IMG/VR virus record: IMGVR_UViG_3300013093_000257
Location: 1 to 25,000 of that record
Source of the DNA: a virus
DNA length: 25,000 nt
Direction: 5' to 3' (one strand)
The position numbers were made by a program, and so were the translations under genes. Under the pieces are notes generated by a model, which had not been told where the DNA came from, did no database searches, and saw nothing but the letters and a program-made list of their open reading frames with translations. Of this stretch, positions 1 to 9,993 are shown piece after piece (the first letter of the stretch is position 1; each line of letters opens with the position of its first letter).

Positions 1-3000
1 ACCAATGCCAACTGGATAGATGAGCATGTTGGTAAACTATGGTGGGATTTAAGCACTGTTAAATTCACATGGTATGAGCAGGGCGAATTAGAATTCCGTA
101 AGAACAATTGGGGAGGAGTATTCCCAGGATGTACTATTGATGTCTATGAATGGATGCGTTCAACATATTTACCAAGTCAATGGGCCGGTCTAGCAGATAC
201 AACTGACGGCCTTGTTCTTGGAATGAGTGGCCAACCTAAGTATCCTGATAATAGTGTATTGTCTGTTAAACAAATTTTTAATTCTACAACACAACAATTA
301 ACTAATGTTTACTACTATTGGGTTAAGAATACTGTCGTTGTTCCTAGCAATACTACAAGAAGAATTAGTGCTTATAATGTAGCAAGTTTAATTGCCAATC
401 CTCTAACAAATGGAATTCAATATATTTCTTTCTTGTCAGATAATGCTGTATCATTGGCTAACTGCAAACCTTCTTTATCATCGTCTGATATTCATCTAGC
501 AGTTGAAATGGATACTATAAACAATTCTATTCCTAAACATACAGAATGGTTGTTATTGCAAGAGGGCGATATTAATAGTTTGCCTGGCAATGCGTTAACA
601 CAGAAATTATTAGACAGTCTTTTAGGACATGATACACAAGGTAATCAGGTTCCTGATCCTACATTGCCTAACAGATTAAAGTATGGTGTTGAAATTAGAC
701 CTCGTCAAAGTATGTTTGTTGATCGTCTAGGTGCTATTAAGATATTAGTTGAATATGTTAATAGTATTTTGTCTCAGAATTTGATCACAGACAATTATGA
801 TCTTACATTATTAAAATCTAAAGAAGAGATTCCTAATATTGCATTAGGTACATACGATATTTTAGTTGAAGACTTGACAGCCCGAGATTTATTATCTCCT
901 AGATATGTTTCTCAAGCAACTTTAGCATGTACATTAAAGTATGGAAAAATTTCAACAATATCAATTGTTAATCCTGGATTTGGTTATAAGGCTGCTCCTA
1001 CAGTAACTATATTAGGTACAGGTACTGGCGCAGAGATTGGACTAACGATTGATGCATCAGGTGCAGTGGTATCTGCAAAAATAATTAGTGCAGGATCTGG
1101 TTATACAACAGAACCTACATTTGTTGTAAGACCATTTACTGTTATTGTACAAAGCGATTCTAGTGTAAACAATAAGTGGAGTATATATCAGTGGAACTAT
1201 CAAACATTGACCTGGGGTTATCCGGTGCATGTTCAAAGTTTTGACACAACTAACTATTGGTCATATGCAGATTGGGTTAGTCCAAAGTTTAATCCAAATC
1301 AAGAATTCTTGATAACATTAGATGCGCCGTACGAGCTTGATGTATTAACTAATGTTCCTGCTGGAAATTATATTAAAATTAGAAATAACGGAAATGGGCA
1401 AGCAATCGTTCTTAAGAAGTTATCAACAGTTGATCAACCCGGTTCTTATAATTTAGAATATGATTTAGTTTACCAACAAAATGGTACTATTCAATTATCA
1501 AATAGTTTATGGAACTATACTTCTGGTACATCTGGATTTGACAACATTGCGGCATATGATCAAACAGGCTTTGATTCAACTCCGGATCAAGAAGCTAGTA
1601 ATATTTTTAATGCTATCAATAATAATATTTTTGTAGGCGATTTACAAATATATCTAAATCTCAGTTGGTTTAAACTTGTTCGTTATGCAATGACAGAACA
1701 AAAATTTATAGATTGGGCGTTTAAAACATCCTTTATCAGTGTAACAAACAATGCAGGGCAGTTAAATCAGCCAGCTACTTATAAGTTAGATGATACTAGT
1801 TATTACGAAAGTTTTATAGCGGAAGCTAAACCTTATAGAACAAACGTTAGAGAATGGACAGATGCATATACTTCTACAGAAGTATCAATGTCTATGACTA
1901 CTGACTTTGACGTTCCGTCTTATTATAATACATCAACTCATCAGTTTACTCCGGTATCATTTGGCTCATCATTGTTAACACAACAACCTTATAGATCTTG
2001 GTTTGACAATTATACATATTATATAAAAAGTATTGATGTGTTTAATGGCGGATCCGGATATCAATATCCGCCTCAAGTTATTATTGAACCGACAAATGGT
2101 GATATAGTAACGACTACCGCTACTGCTGTAGCCTACATTGCGTTAGGGGCAGTGACACAAATTGTCGTTACTAATCCAGGTGCAGGATACACATCTAATC
2201 CTAGAATTATTTTAGCAGGTGGTGGCCCAACAACATTAACAACTGCGACAGCAGGTGCCAAGTTAGCAAATGATACTACACGAGCTACATTGACACATAT
2301 TAAGTTTGATAGAGTTGCGGGATATAATGAAATTACTACATCAACTGCCTATGACAGCTTTGTCGGTGACGGGTCTAAACATGTATTTCCATTAACATGG
2401 TATCCGTCTACTAATCCTGCTGATTTCACTGTATTGATAGCAGGCATTTTGCAGTTACGTTCAGATTATACTATCAATTATAGTACTACCAAATTTAAAG
2501 GTTATACAAAAAATTATGCTACTATAACATTAAATTCTGTTCCAACGTTTGGTCAATTAATTGAAATTGATTATGTTAAGAACGTTGAGTTATACCATGC
2601 AGTTGATAGAATTCAACACTTTTATCAACCGACTAGTGGAATGCCGGGTAATACTGCTACGCTATTAATGAATGGATTAGAATATCCAGGTGTAACAATC
2701 GACACATTGCCGTTCCAGGCTTCGTTGGGTTGGGACACAGCACCGTTTGATCAAAGTAGTTGGGACGATTATGTTTCGGAAACAGGAGTTTATATTGCAT
2801 CCAGCCCTGTAGTTAGAGCAAACCCTGCGTTTGCTAACGGAAATTATGTATTTTCAGTTTCCGCCACCCCGGGCATTAGAAATATACAAATTGGTGCAAC
2901 TGCTACATTTACAAATACTACAACTATATATACTGTTAACAGTTCAACAGCTAACGCACTTTATAGAGGATATTGGGATATTGGAATTACAGGAACAAAT

Positions 3001-5445
3001 ATTCCCGTATTCTCTACAAGCGAATCTATAACATTTACTAATCCTAATGCAGAAGTATTTGCGCTTCCTTTTGTTCCTGCGGTAGGTACAACTATTACTG
3101 TATATGTAAGTACAGGTTCTGTTGTTAATGCTACAAGAATTGATGATCCTAACTATGGAACAACTGGTACAATAACTAACGCTAATGCTACTATGAAGAG
3201 CTTTAACGGTGTAGTTGGAATTAACACAATTAGTATTGGTCAAATAGTTGGTCCTAACGACATAATTATATTCCGTCCTTGGACAAGCGATGGAACAACT
3301 ATTCCCAACGATGTAGATTTAGATACATTAGTTTACGGTGGAACTATTACCCCAGGTTATATTAGTGAATCAGATGAGTATACTGATATTAATTTAGATG
3401 GCGATGCATTCATTAGCTCATCTAATAGCCACGGTCCTGAAGAAAATCTTCCTGGCAATATTTTAGAAAGTATTGGAATTAGCATTTACGAACGTCCGCT
3501 AGCAGTCAATCCATTGATAGTTAATAAAAAGTATTTCACAGACGGAACTGTTAGAACATTTGACCTTGGCATCACTCCGCCTAATGTAGATAGTGTATTT
3601 GTGTTGTGGAATGATACGCCGTTATATAATACTGTCGATTTTACGATTGACTATGTTAACAATACACTGTCAACAAACAACACATTGACCAATGGTTTCC
3701 TATCGTTGACTACCTTGGGAGTTGGCGGAACAGAATTATTAGAAAACGACACAGTGGTTGTAACTAATACTGCGACAACTCAATATGCTTTTGCATCGGC
3801 TTTCTCAGAAGTTCAAAGTGCTTATGTAACACTTAATGGTGTATCAATTGCTCCGCCAAACTATACATTGGTAAGTAACACAGATACATATGGTGTTGGT
3901 AGAGCAACTATCAGTTTGAACACAACAACACATGTAAATGATGTTATTCAGGCTTGGTTGTTTGCGGCTCCATACAAAGCATTTAGTCAGGTAGTTGATC
4001 AAATCACTACTGCAAGTTCTGGAGTTAGTGTGTTTACATTAAAACAACCTCCGGGCAATCTTGGTCCATTCCATGGACAGGTAATTGTAGAATATAACGG
4101 TAAAAAATTATTACCGCCTGACACTTTATATTTTGTAGTTGAAAATAATCAATTGACCTACCCATTAAATATTCACTTCCCATATCCTGCAGGAGTTAAC
4201 GCAAGTCAAGTTGAAGTATATATTAATGGTGTACTAGCAACATTGGGATATGATTATGAATTAATCCAAACTGAAAACCTAGTAGTGTTTAGTCAGCGTT
4301 CAGTTAAAAATGGTGATGCTATTGCGATTGTTAATCTAATCAATAACGATTATGCGATTGAGAATAATCAATTAGTTTTAACTTCTCAAGTTGATACATC
4401 ATCTGGTACAAATTTACTTCGAGTAGTTACATTTACTAACGGTGATACTTCGAGCATTAGAACGGAAAGATTCATTGGTAACTTGTCTAGACGTTACCCA
4501 ATGAGTCGTCAGATGATTAATAGCAACTATGTTTGGGTAACTGTTAACGGAACTAGTTTAACACAAGATGTAGATTATCAAATTGATTCTGATCGTCAAA
4601 CTATTGTATTAGGTACAAATTTTGTATTAGGACCTGCTGACAATGTGGTAATATTAAGCATTGCAGATGTTGCTGTACAAGAAACTACCGGTTATAGAAT
4701 TTTCAACGACAGTTTAGGTAGAACAAGTTATAAACGTTTAAGCGGAAGAAATACCACAGCCCTAGCCCAAACATTAAATTCTACAGATACTACTATTACG
4801 GTAGTAGATGCATCAGTATTAGGTACTCCAAATATCAGTCGAAATGTGCCTGGAGTTATACTGATTTTCGGTGAAAGAATCGAGTATTACCAGGTAAATG
4901 GTAACGTTTTGTCACAAATTAAGCGTGGAACTTTTGCCACTGGTGTTAGAGCATCATATCCTGTAGGAACTACAGTTATTGATCAAAGCCCGGTTCAAAA
5001 TATTCCTGTATTGGAGTATGCTCAAACTCAGCGGTTCTTAGTAACTGATACTAGCACAGTTGAATATCCGTTAACTGATATTACTTTTACTACATCAACT
5101 ACTGCAACGACTCAGGTACAGGTATTTTATCAAGGAACTATGCTAACTAAGACAACAAGCACTGTTCATAATCCCGAAGTTGCATACGATTCTGGAGAAA
5201 TCAATAGTGCAGGAATTTCTAGTGATACTATTGTACCTGCAGAATACTATATTGATCCTACAACATATAACCTAGTACTAAATTTTGCTCCACAACTTGG
5301 CGCAGAAATTAGAGTAATACGCAATCTAGGAACAGTATGGGGTAATGAATTAGTGTCAGAAGTTACAAGCAATTCTGAACAAGTTAACTTTTTATTAGAA
5401 AGGCCGGCCATTCTGCCAGATAAATATTATTATGGACAACAATGA
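1..5445 (+). CDS. Large repeat-built virion structural protein, 5' end outside window
   Basis: The reading frame is open from base 1, so the gene begins left of the window; the first internal ATG at 154 is not a credible start, because the preceding 51 codons (reading W-W-D-L and E-W-M-R) are protein-like. About 1,814 residues are visible. The protein is rich in Thr, Asn, Val, Tyr and Gly with few charges, typical of beta-structured phage fibre or baseplate proteins. It carries four copies of a G-x-G-Y-x(3)-P motif in two pairs, and about six later units of the pattern V-x-V-x(3)-G-x-x-L-x(4)-D-Y-x-I followed by a G-D-x-I-x-V-like strand. Near 4700-5010 lies a segment with SGRNTT, ITVVDAS and GERIEYY, which I associate from memory with marine T4-like structural proteins. 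The next gene overlaps its last 14 bases. The likely role is a peripheral baseplate or tail-fibre-network protein; the exact part is unknown. No signal peptide or membrane segment is visible in the part seen. Confidence 0.88.
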   Translation, partial: TNANWIDEHVGKLWWDLSTVKFTWYEQGELEFRKNNWGGVFPGCTIDVYEWMRSTYLPSQWAGLADTTDGLVLGMSGQPKYPDNSVLSVKQIFNSTTQQLTNVYYYWVKNTVVVPSNTTRRISAYNVASLIANPLTNGIQYISFLSDNAVSLANCKPSLSSSDIHLAVEMDTINNSIPKHTEWLLLQEGDINSLPGNALTQKLLDSLLGHDTQGNQVPDPTLPNRLKYGVEIRPRQSMFVDRLGAIKILVEYVNSILSQNLITDNYDLTLLKSKEEIPNIALGTYDILVEDLTARDLLSPRYVSQATLACTLKYGKISTISIVNPGFGYKAAPTVTILGTGTGAEIGLTIDASGAVVSAKIISAGSGYTTEPTFVVRPFTVIVQSDSSVNNKWSIYQWNYQTLTWGYPVHVQSFDTTNYWSYADWVSPKFNPNQEFLITLDAPYELDVLTNVPAGNYIKIRNNGNGQAIVLKKLSTVDQPGSYNLEYDLVYQQNGTIQLSNSLWNYTSGTSGFDNIAAYDQTGFDSTPDQEASNIFNAINNNIFVGDLQIYLNLSWFKLVRYAMTEQKFIDWAFKTSFISVTNNAGQLNQPATYKLDDTSYYESFIAEAKPYRTNVREWTDAYTSTEVSMSMTTDFDVPSYYNTSTHQFTPVSFGSSLLTQQPYRSWFDNYTYYIKSIDVFNGGSGYQYPPQVIIEPTNGDIVTTTATAVAYIALGAVTQIVVTNPGAGYTSNPRIILAGGGPTTLTTATAGAKLANDTTRATLTHIKFDRVAGYNEITTSTAYDSFVGDGSKHVFPLTWYPSTNPADFTVLIAGILQLRSDYTINYSTTKFKGYTKNYATITLNSVPTFGQLIEIDYVKNVELYHAVDRIQHFYQPTSGMPGNTATLLMNGLEYPGVTIDTLPFQASLGWDTAPFDQSSWDDYVSETGVYIASSPVVRANPAFANGNYVFSVSATPGIRNIQIGATATFTNTTTIYTVNSSTANALYRGYWDIGITGTNIPVFSTSESITFTNPNAEVFALPFVPAVGTTITVYVSTGSVVNATRIDDPNYGTTGTITNANATMKSFNGVVGINTISIGQIVGPNDIIIFRPWTSDGTTIPNDVDLDTLVYGGTITPGYISESDEYTDINLDGDAFISSSNSHGPEENLPGNILESIGISIYERPLAVNPLIVNKKYFTDGTVRTFDLGITPPNVDSVFVLWNDTPLYNTVDFTIDYVNNTLSTNNTLTNGFLSLTTLGVGGTELLENDTVVVTNTATTQYAFASAFSEVQSAYVTLNGVSIAPPNYTLVSNTDTYGVGRATISLNTTTHVNDVIQAWLFAAPYKAFSQVVDQITTASSGVSVFTLKQPPGNLGPFHGQVIVEYNGKKLLPPDTLYFVVENNQLTYPLNIHFPYPAGVNASQVEVYINGVLATLGYDYELIQTENLVVFSQRSVKNGDAIAIVNLINNDYAIENNQLVLTSQVDTSSGTNLLRVVTFTNGDTSSIRTERFIGNLSRRYPMSRQMINSNYVWVTVNGTSLTQDVDYQIDSDRQTIVLGTNFVLGPADNVVILSIADVAVQETTGYRIFNDSLGRTSYKRLSGRNTTALAQTLNSTDTTITVVDASVLGTPNISRNVPGVILIFGERIEYYQVNGNVLSQIKRGTFATGVRASYPVGTTVIDQSPVQNIPVLEYAQTQRFLVTDTSTVEYPLTDITFTTSTTATTQVQVFYQGTMLTKTTSTVHNPEVAYDSGEINSAGISSDTIVPAEYYIDPTTYNLVLNFAPQLGAEIRVIRNLGTVWGNELVSEVTSNSEQVNFLLERPAILPDKYYYGQQ
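955..1131 (+). repeat. First pair of G-x-G-Y protein repeats
   Basis: Inside the large structural protein, two units of about 35-40 residues each contain hydrophobic-rich strand, then NPGFGY or SAGSGY, then a Pro three or four residues later and another strand (AAPTVTI, TEPTFVV). A second pair lies near 2023-2226. The repeat is clear at protein level only; the DNA copies have diverged. Such units probably form small beta-modules. Confidence 0.6.
2023..2226 (+). repeat. Second pair of G-x-G-Y protein repeats
   Basis: Two further units with GGSGYQYPPQVII and NPGAGYTSNPRIIL, matching the pair near 955-1131 in spacing and in the Gly-x-Gly-Tyr and Pro positions. The pairs sit on either side of a non-repeat region of roughly 300 residues. 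Confidence 0.6.
2377..5340 (+). repeat. Region of degenerate beta-domain repeats with N-G-x-x-L and D-Y-x-I strands
   Basis: Protein-level repeats inside the large structural gene. Recognisable units lie at about 2377-2595 (IAGILQLRSDYTINY), 3550-3780 (WNDTPLYNTVDFTIDY), 3784-3990 (LNGVSIAPPNYTL), 4177-4345 (INGVLATLGYDYELI), 4526-4680 (VNGTSLTQDVDYQID) and 5056-5340 (YQGTMLTKTT, then a PAEYYID strand). Each unit is followed by an I-x-L strand and a short hydrophobic strand. Boundaries are approximate. I infer tandem immunoglobulin-like or jelly-roll-like sandwiches along a fibre, but the fold is not proven. Confidence 0.5.
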
Positions 5446-6103
5446 GAATAAGAAAATGCCAAATCAACAACCAGTAAATCAACCTACATCGCCTATTTTT
5501 GGTGATGCCGGCGGCGTTAAATTACAAGGTCATATTAAAATATTTGATCCTGAAACTAACGAAGTTTATGTAAACAAGCGTAATGCCATCCATTATGAAA
5601 ATTTTAGTCAAACACTAGTACAGAGTATTGGAAATCAGGGATTTGGTTGGGTATTTGAGATGGATTTTGGTAATGGCGGTAGCCGTGTTGATCCTACAGG
5701 TATTATCACTTACCTAACACCTAATACAGTTGGTGCAAATGCATCTCTGTATAACCAGACATACTATAAAATTGTTGACCAACAAAGTGCAAGTAATCTA
5801 GATCCTACAAGAAACTTTATGGAATTTAGACACGTATCTGGTGCAACATATACAGATTTGTTAGTGAGTTGTTTATTAGACTTCGGTGAGCCTAGCGGAC
5901 AACAAGCATTTGATACAGAAACAAACTTCAATGGTAATTATGTATTTGATGAATTAGGTCTAAGAGCATACAGCCCTAACGGTGTGGGCACTGGTAATTT
6001 ATTAACACACGTTATTTTTCATCCTGTTCAGAAGAGCTTGAACAGATTAGTTCAAATTGATTACACAATTCGAGTACAAAGCCTTAGCGGATCTGGAGCT
6101 TAA
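5432..6103 (+). CDS. Putative virion structural protein (223 aa)
   Basis: The start ATG at 5432 lies 14 bases inside the previous gene, in another frame, and suggests translational coupling. The first 25 residues are polar and probably disordered (N, Q, P rich). The rest contains HIKIFDPETNEVYVNKRNA near residues 35-53, followed by IHYENFSQTLVQSI. I recognise this stretch from memory in structural proteins of marine T4-like phages. There is no signal peptide or membrane segment. It sits between a giant structural protein and four fibre proteins, so a small baseplate or fibre-connector role is the best inference. The specific T4 counterpart is not identified. Confidence 0.85.
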   Translation: MDNNENKKMPNQQPVNQPTSPIFGDAGGVKLQGHIKIFDPETNEVYVNKRNAIHYENFSQTLVQSIGNQGFGWVFEMDFGNGGSRVDPTGIITYLTPNTVGANASLYNQTYYKIVDQQSASNLDPTRNFMEFRHVSGATYTDLLVSCLLDFGEPSGQQAFDTETNFNGNYVFDELGLRAYSPNGVGTGNLLTHVIFHPVQKSLNRLVQIDYTIRVQSLSGSGA

Positions 6104-6105
6104 TT

Positions 6106-8139
6106 ATGGGTAGCTTTAATGTTTATTTTTCAGATCCAAATAAGATCGCTACTCCTATCGTAGTTGAAGACGGCACAATTAATACAATTGATACCAGTGT
6201 TTCTTTGATAGGTAAAAATGTTTCAGGTTATTCTTCAGCATTAGCTACTGATTTTGTTCAGATGTTAGAAAATTTTGCTAGTGCAACTTCTCCTAACAAT
6301 CCTATACAAGGTCAGTTATGGTATAACAATGCAGAAAATCGTCTAATGATTAATGATGGTACAGCAGGAACTGGAAATTGGTATCCTGCAGATGGTATCT
6401 GGAGGCAATCAAATCAGCCAACAGGATTACCAGGCGATTTATGGGTTAACGAAAGCAACGGACAGTTGTTCTTAACACTTGACGGTATTAACTGGACACT
6501 AGTTGGCCCTAACTACAGCAGTACTCTAAAGACTGGTATCTATCCAGAAACAGTTACAGACAAGTACGGAACTAATCATACTGTTATTAAACAATACATT
6601 AATGATAATGTTGTTGAGATTATTAGTTCAGACAATTTTGTTCCACAACAAGTCATTAACGGATTCAGTAATATACAGGCGGGCATTAACCTAAACGCTA
6701 ATTTTAGTTCTAAATTAAATGCAACTGCCTATGCGGCAGAGAATATTCTAGTTACAAGTCCTTATACACAATATGTTTTAGGAAATAACTTTGTCCGTAA
6801 TGACATTGATAATACAGTAAATGCTAGCCTTAATATTAATGATAATTTAGGCATAGGTACTGTTCCTACATTCATATTAAAGAAAGTTGGAACGCTTCAA
6901 AACGTATTTTTAAATTCTAGTAATGCTGGTGAATTTTCTTTCCAGGTTGCTGATCCGTCCGGTAACGGAGTAAACAACGAATTACTCACTGTTGACGGCG
7001 ATGCTTTTAGAGTAACTGTTGGATCATCACATGCTACTGATTTAAAGGTTAATGGTAATGTTACTATTACAGGTAATTTTACATTAACAAACAACATTGC
7101 ATCGGGTGGATTCTTTGAAATTCAAACTCCTGCTAAGATTGTTTCTACATTGAATGTGGGTGGTACTAGTACATTTACCGCTACTAGTTACTTTACAAAA
7201 CCTATGTATTTAGGACAAACAGGACAACCAACAAGTACTTTGGGTGTTGATGGAATAATTCCACAATCATCTGGTACATATAATATTGGTCAGTTAAACA
7301 ATCCATTTTCAAATGTATATTCAAAGAATTTTACTGGAAACTTTAATGGTAATTTAACGGGCGGTGCTCAATTCCTTTCTAACACTAGCACGTTTGCCCT
7401 AGGTGGTCAGTTAACAGGCGGGTTATATTTTGGAATTAATCAACAGCCTGTACTATCAGAGCCAACTGGATTTAATGGGCAGGCTGGTAATTATGTGTTC
7501 AACGCACAATTATCTGTTAATTCGATCACTAGTCAAACTTCTACATCTACAGTAGCGGTATCGGACAGTTTGTTAGTTGCAACTGCGGTAGGTGCTGGTG
7601 TAAATCTAGCACAAATTACTAAGGCAAATTTATTACAAGACTTGTATGATAATCTAGTTCCTGCAGGGACGATTGTTCCTTGGGCAGGTGTAAGTCCTTT
7701 GAGCAGTTTACAAAGTGCCGGCGTTGGAAATAGAAAAGCAGATGGTACATATAATTGGCTAATTTGCGATGGTAGCTTCTTTTATGAAAAAGATTATCCA
7801 TCATTATTTGCGGCTATTAGTTATACATACGGAGGCGATCCTAGCGTAGCGGCTTTCCAAGTACCGGACATGCGAGGTAGAATGATTATCGGATATGATA
7901 ATATGTCTAATAATTTTATAGGAAGCCCGTCAACTGCGGCAGGTAGAGTTCCTGGGGCAAATGTTCCAAATGCAGAATTAGCCAATCAAGGCCTTGCTCC
8001 AGCAGTAACTGGTGGTTCAAATACCGCAACTGTTTCTACAGGAGTTACTGGTCCCGATGGTGTGCTAACTACTACTTCAACACAAATTACTGGTGTAATG
8101 AATCCGTATTTTGCGTTTAACTACATTATAAAGACCTAA
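6106..8139 (+). CDS. Tail fibre protein with C-terminal phage tail collar domain (677 aa)
   Basis: This is the first of four consecutive fibre paralogues. ATG at 6106 follows the previous stop by two bases, and GGAG seven bases upstream fits a ribosome binding site. Residues 1 to about 137 form the shared N-terminal domain: a S-L-I-G-K-N motif, MLENFAS, IQGQLWYN, then PGDLWV and a second W-containing strand. The middle is a low-charge beta-rich shaft with a YNIGQ...F-S-N-V-Y motif and NGNLTGG. From about residue 515 to the end it matches the tail collar domain (PF07484 type): VPAGTIVPWAG, WLICDGS, YPSLFAAI, FQVPDMRGRMIIG at about 585-597, and a final MNPYFAFNYIIKT. In this family the collar domain lies at fibre tips. 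The likely role is a tail fibre or short tail fibre contacting the host surface. Confidence 0.92.
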   Translation: MGSFNVYFSDPNKIATPIVVEDGTINTIDTSVSLIGKNVSGYSSALATDFVQMLENFASATSPNNPIQGQLWYNNAENRLMINDGTAGTGNWYPADGIWRQSNQPTGLPGDLWVNESNGQLFLTLDGINWTLVGPNYSSTLKTGIYPETVTDKYGTNHTVIKQYINDNVVEIISSDNFVPQQVINGFSNIQAGINLNANFSSKLNATAYAAENILVTSPYTQYVLGNNFVRNDIDNTVNASLNINDNLGIGTVPTFILKKVGTLQNVFLNSSNAGEFSFQVADPSGNGVNNELLTVDGDAFRVTVGSSHATDLKVNGNVTITGNFTLTNNIASGGFFEIQTPAKIVSTLNVGGTSTFTATSYFTKPMYLGQTGQPTSTLGVDGIIPQSSGTYNIGQLNNPFSNVYSKNFTGNFNGNLTGGAQFLSNTSTFALGGQLTGGLYFGINQQPVLSEPTGFNGQAGNYVFNAQLSVNSITSQTSTSTVAVSDSLLVATAVGAGVNLAQITKANLLQDLYDNLVPAGTIVPWAGVSPLSSLQSAGVGNRKADGTYNWLICDGSFFYEKDYPSLFAAISYTYGGDPSVAAFQVPDMRGRMIIGYDNMSNNFIGSPSTAAGRVPGANVPNAELANQGLAPAVTGGSNTATVSTGVTGPDGVLTTTSTQITGVMNPYFAFNYIIKT

Positions 8140-8143
8140 GAAC

Positions 8144-9979
8144 ATGTCATATACAATACTAAATGCCGACGGAACGACCCTGCTAACTCTAGCAGACCAA
8201 TCCTATGATAACGTAACAACAAGTTTAACACTTATAGGAAAGAATTCTAATGCGTACGGTCAATCGGTTAACGAAAACTTTGTTTTATTATTAGAAAATT
8301 TTGCTAATGTTAGCGAACCACGTAGCCCTGTAACAGGTCAGCAATGGTATAATACACTTGAAGGTAGAATGTATGTTTACACCACAAGTACATTTAAGCC
8401 AGTTAGCGGATCATTGGTTTCATCGACTGCTCCAGGCAACCTAGTTGCGGGTGATCTTTGGTTAGATTCTGTTAACAATCAATTATGGGTTTGGAACGGC
8501 ACTAAGTTAGTAAGCACATCTAAACAATATGCTGACTCTGTAGGTAAAGCAGGTTGGTTGGTTGAGACAGTACAAGATATTGGTCTTAATGTTTATAATG
8601 TATCAAATTTATATAATGATGGTGTGTTGTTGGGCGTGTTATCAGAACAACCAATTACATTGAATTCTAATTATATAACAACGTATAATACATCAACTAT
8701 TAGACGTGGTTTTACATTAAACCCTGCGTTCGGTGATATTCGTTTTTGGGGAACAGCTACTAGTGCAGATTCTGTAGCAGGATTTGATTCTAGTTCTTTC
8801 TTAACTAAAAACACTACTACAAATAGCGGAAACGTTATGACAGTTCCTCTATTTGTGCAAAATAATGTCGGTGCTACAATTGGTGCAAGTAATAATTTAA
8901 CTTTTTATGTTAATGGTAATACATCTACAATCTATAACGCTGTACCAAACACAATTTTAGATATTCAAGCAAATAATGGATCTAATGCGGTTATTATGAT
9001 TACCATTAATGGTGCAACCGAGCGTGTTGGTATTAATAATAACACACCTGCGTATCCTTTAGATGTTATTGGAGATGTTAGAGTAGTTGGTAATCTTACT
9101 GTTATAGGTACACAAACAAATATTGAAGTTGCCCGTTTACAGGTTCAAGATATTAATATCGAATTAGGTTCGTATCAAACAACATCTAGTGATGCGTTTG
9201 TTAATGGCGGCGGTATTGTATTACATGGCGCATCAGATCATACTATTTTATATGATAATTCTAGTACATCTTGGGACTTTAGTGAAAATATTCAACTAGC
9301 AGTTAACAAAGGTTATTACATTAATACACAACAAGTATTAGATGCTAATAATGTTTATTCTATCGGCGCTCCTAAATTATTAAATCTAGGTGTAACTACT
9401 CCGATGAACCAAATTCTGTTTGGTGGAATGAGTATTACATCTTCAACCATTGCAAGTTATGCCGCAAATGATCTGACATTAAGAGGCGGAACAGGATTTA
9501 TTAACGTAAGTTCATCGACTATTGTCAATCTTGCTCCTACTAATTTTTATTCTACAACATCAACTGCCGCAGTTACTAAAAAATATGTTGATGATGAAAT
9601 TAGTCTAAATGCTGGTGGTCTACAAGGAAGAAAACCTTATACTTTAAGTGTTGATGTAACTTATTTTGTAAACGTTAATCAAGATATTAAATCTTATCTA
9701 GATAAACTATTGCCTGTTAATGGCGGCCCTGCTGGATCTGCTTATGCACAACCAGACGGTTCCATTTGTACAGTATTGGCAATGACCTATGCCGCAAGTA
9801 CAGCAACTAGTTTCCTTACTTTAAATAAATCATACGTACAACTCAGCACAGGCACAAACGTTTTAGAAGACGTTGCAGGCGAAGTATTAATTGTTGTTCC
9901 GCCACCAATGCCTACCTATGTAACAAAACTATATCAAGTATCCACAGGCACCTGGACTTATATACAAGATATCACGTAA
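8144..9979 (+). CDS. Tail fibre-like protein, shared N-terminal domain (611 aa)
   Basis: This is the second fibre paralogue, starting four bases after the previous stop. Residues 1 to about 130 repeat the shared domain: TLIGKN, LLENFAN, VTGQQWYN, AGDLWLD and QLWVWNG. The middle holds VIGDVRVVGNLTVIGTQTN followed by a V-Q-D-I-N-I-E-L-G strand, a motif I know from trimeric phage fibres. KKYVDDEI near residues 480-487 resembles the short helix that precedes fibre tips in many phage proteins. The last 130 residues (after GLQGRKPY) form a different C-terminal part from the neighbours and lack a collar domain. It may be an alternative or auxiliary fibre, or a part of a hetero-oligomeric fibre; the receptor is unknown. 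Confidence 0.9.
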   Translation: MSYTILNADGTTLLTLADQSYDNVTTSLTLIGKNSNAYGQSVNENFVLLLENFANVSEPRSPVTGQQWYNTLEGRMYVYTTSTFKPVSGSLVSSTAPGNLVAGDLWLDSVNNQLWVWNGTKLVSTSKQYADSVGKAGWLVETVQDIGLNVYNVSNLYNDGVLLGVLSEQPITLNSNYITTYNTSTIRRGFTLNPAFGDIRFWGTATSADSVAGFDSSSFLTKNTTTNSGNVMTVPLFVQNNVGATIGASNNLTFYVNGNTSTIYNAVPNTILDIQANNGSNAVIMITINGATERVGINNNTPAYPLDVIGDVRVVGNLTVIGTQTNIEVARLQVQDINIELGSYQTTSSDAFVNGGGIVLHGASDHTILYDNSSTSWDFSENIQLAVNKGYYINTQQVLDANNVYSIGAPKLLNLGVTTPMNQILFGGMSITSSTIASYAANDLTLRGGTGFINVSSSTIVNLAPTNFYSTTSTAAVTKKYVDDEISLNAGGLQGRKPYTLSVDVTYFVNVNQDIKSYLDKLLPVNGGPAGSAYAQPDGSICTVLAMTYAASTATSFLTLNKSYVQLSTGTNVLEDVAGEVLIVVPPPMPTYVTKLYQVSTGTWTYIQDIT

Positions 9980-9993
9980 TTCGGAGAAATTGA

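Noticed and set aside
2944-3243. Open frame of 99 codons on the - strand inside the large structural gene
   Set aside because: It lies wholly within a clear coding frame, has no ribosome binding site and a Cys/Ser/Tyr-rich composition typical of a shadow frame.
5419-5426. GATAAATA just before the 223-aa gene, one base from the late promoter octamer
   Set aside because: A start about six bases on would coincide with the ATG, leaving no leader or binding site, and the bases encode the previous protein.
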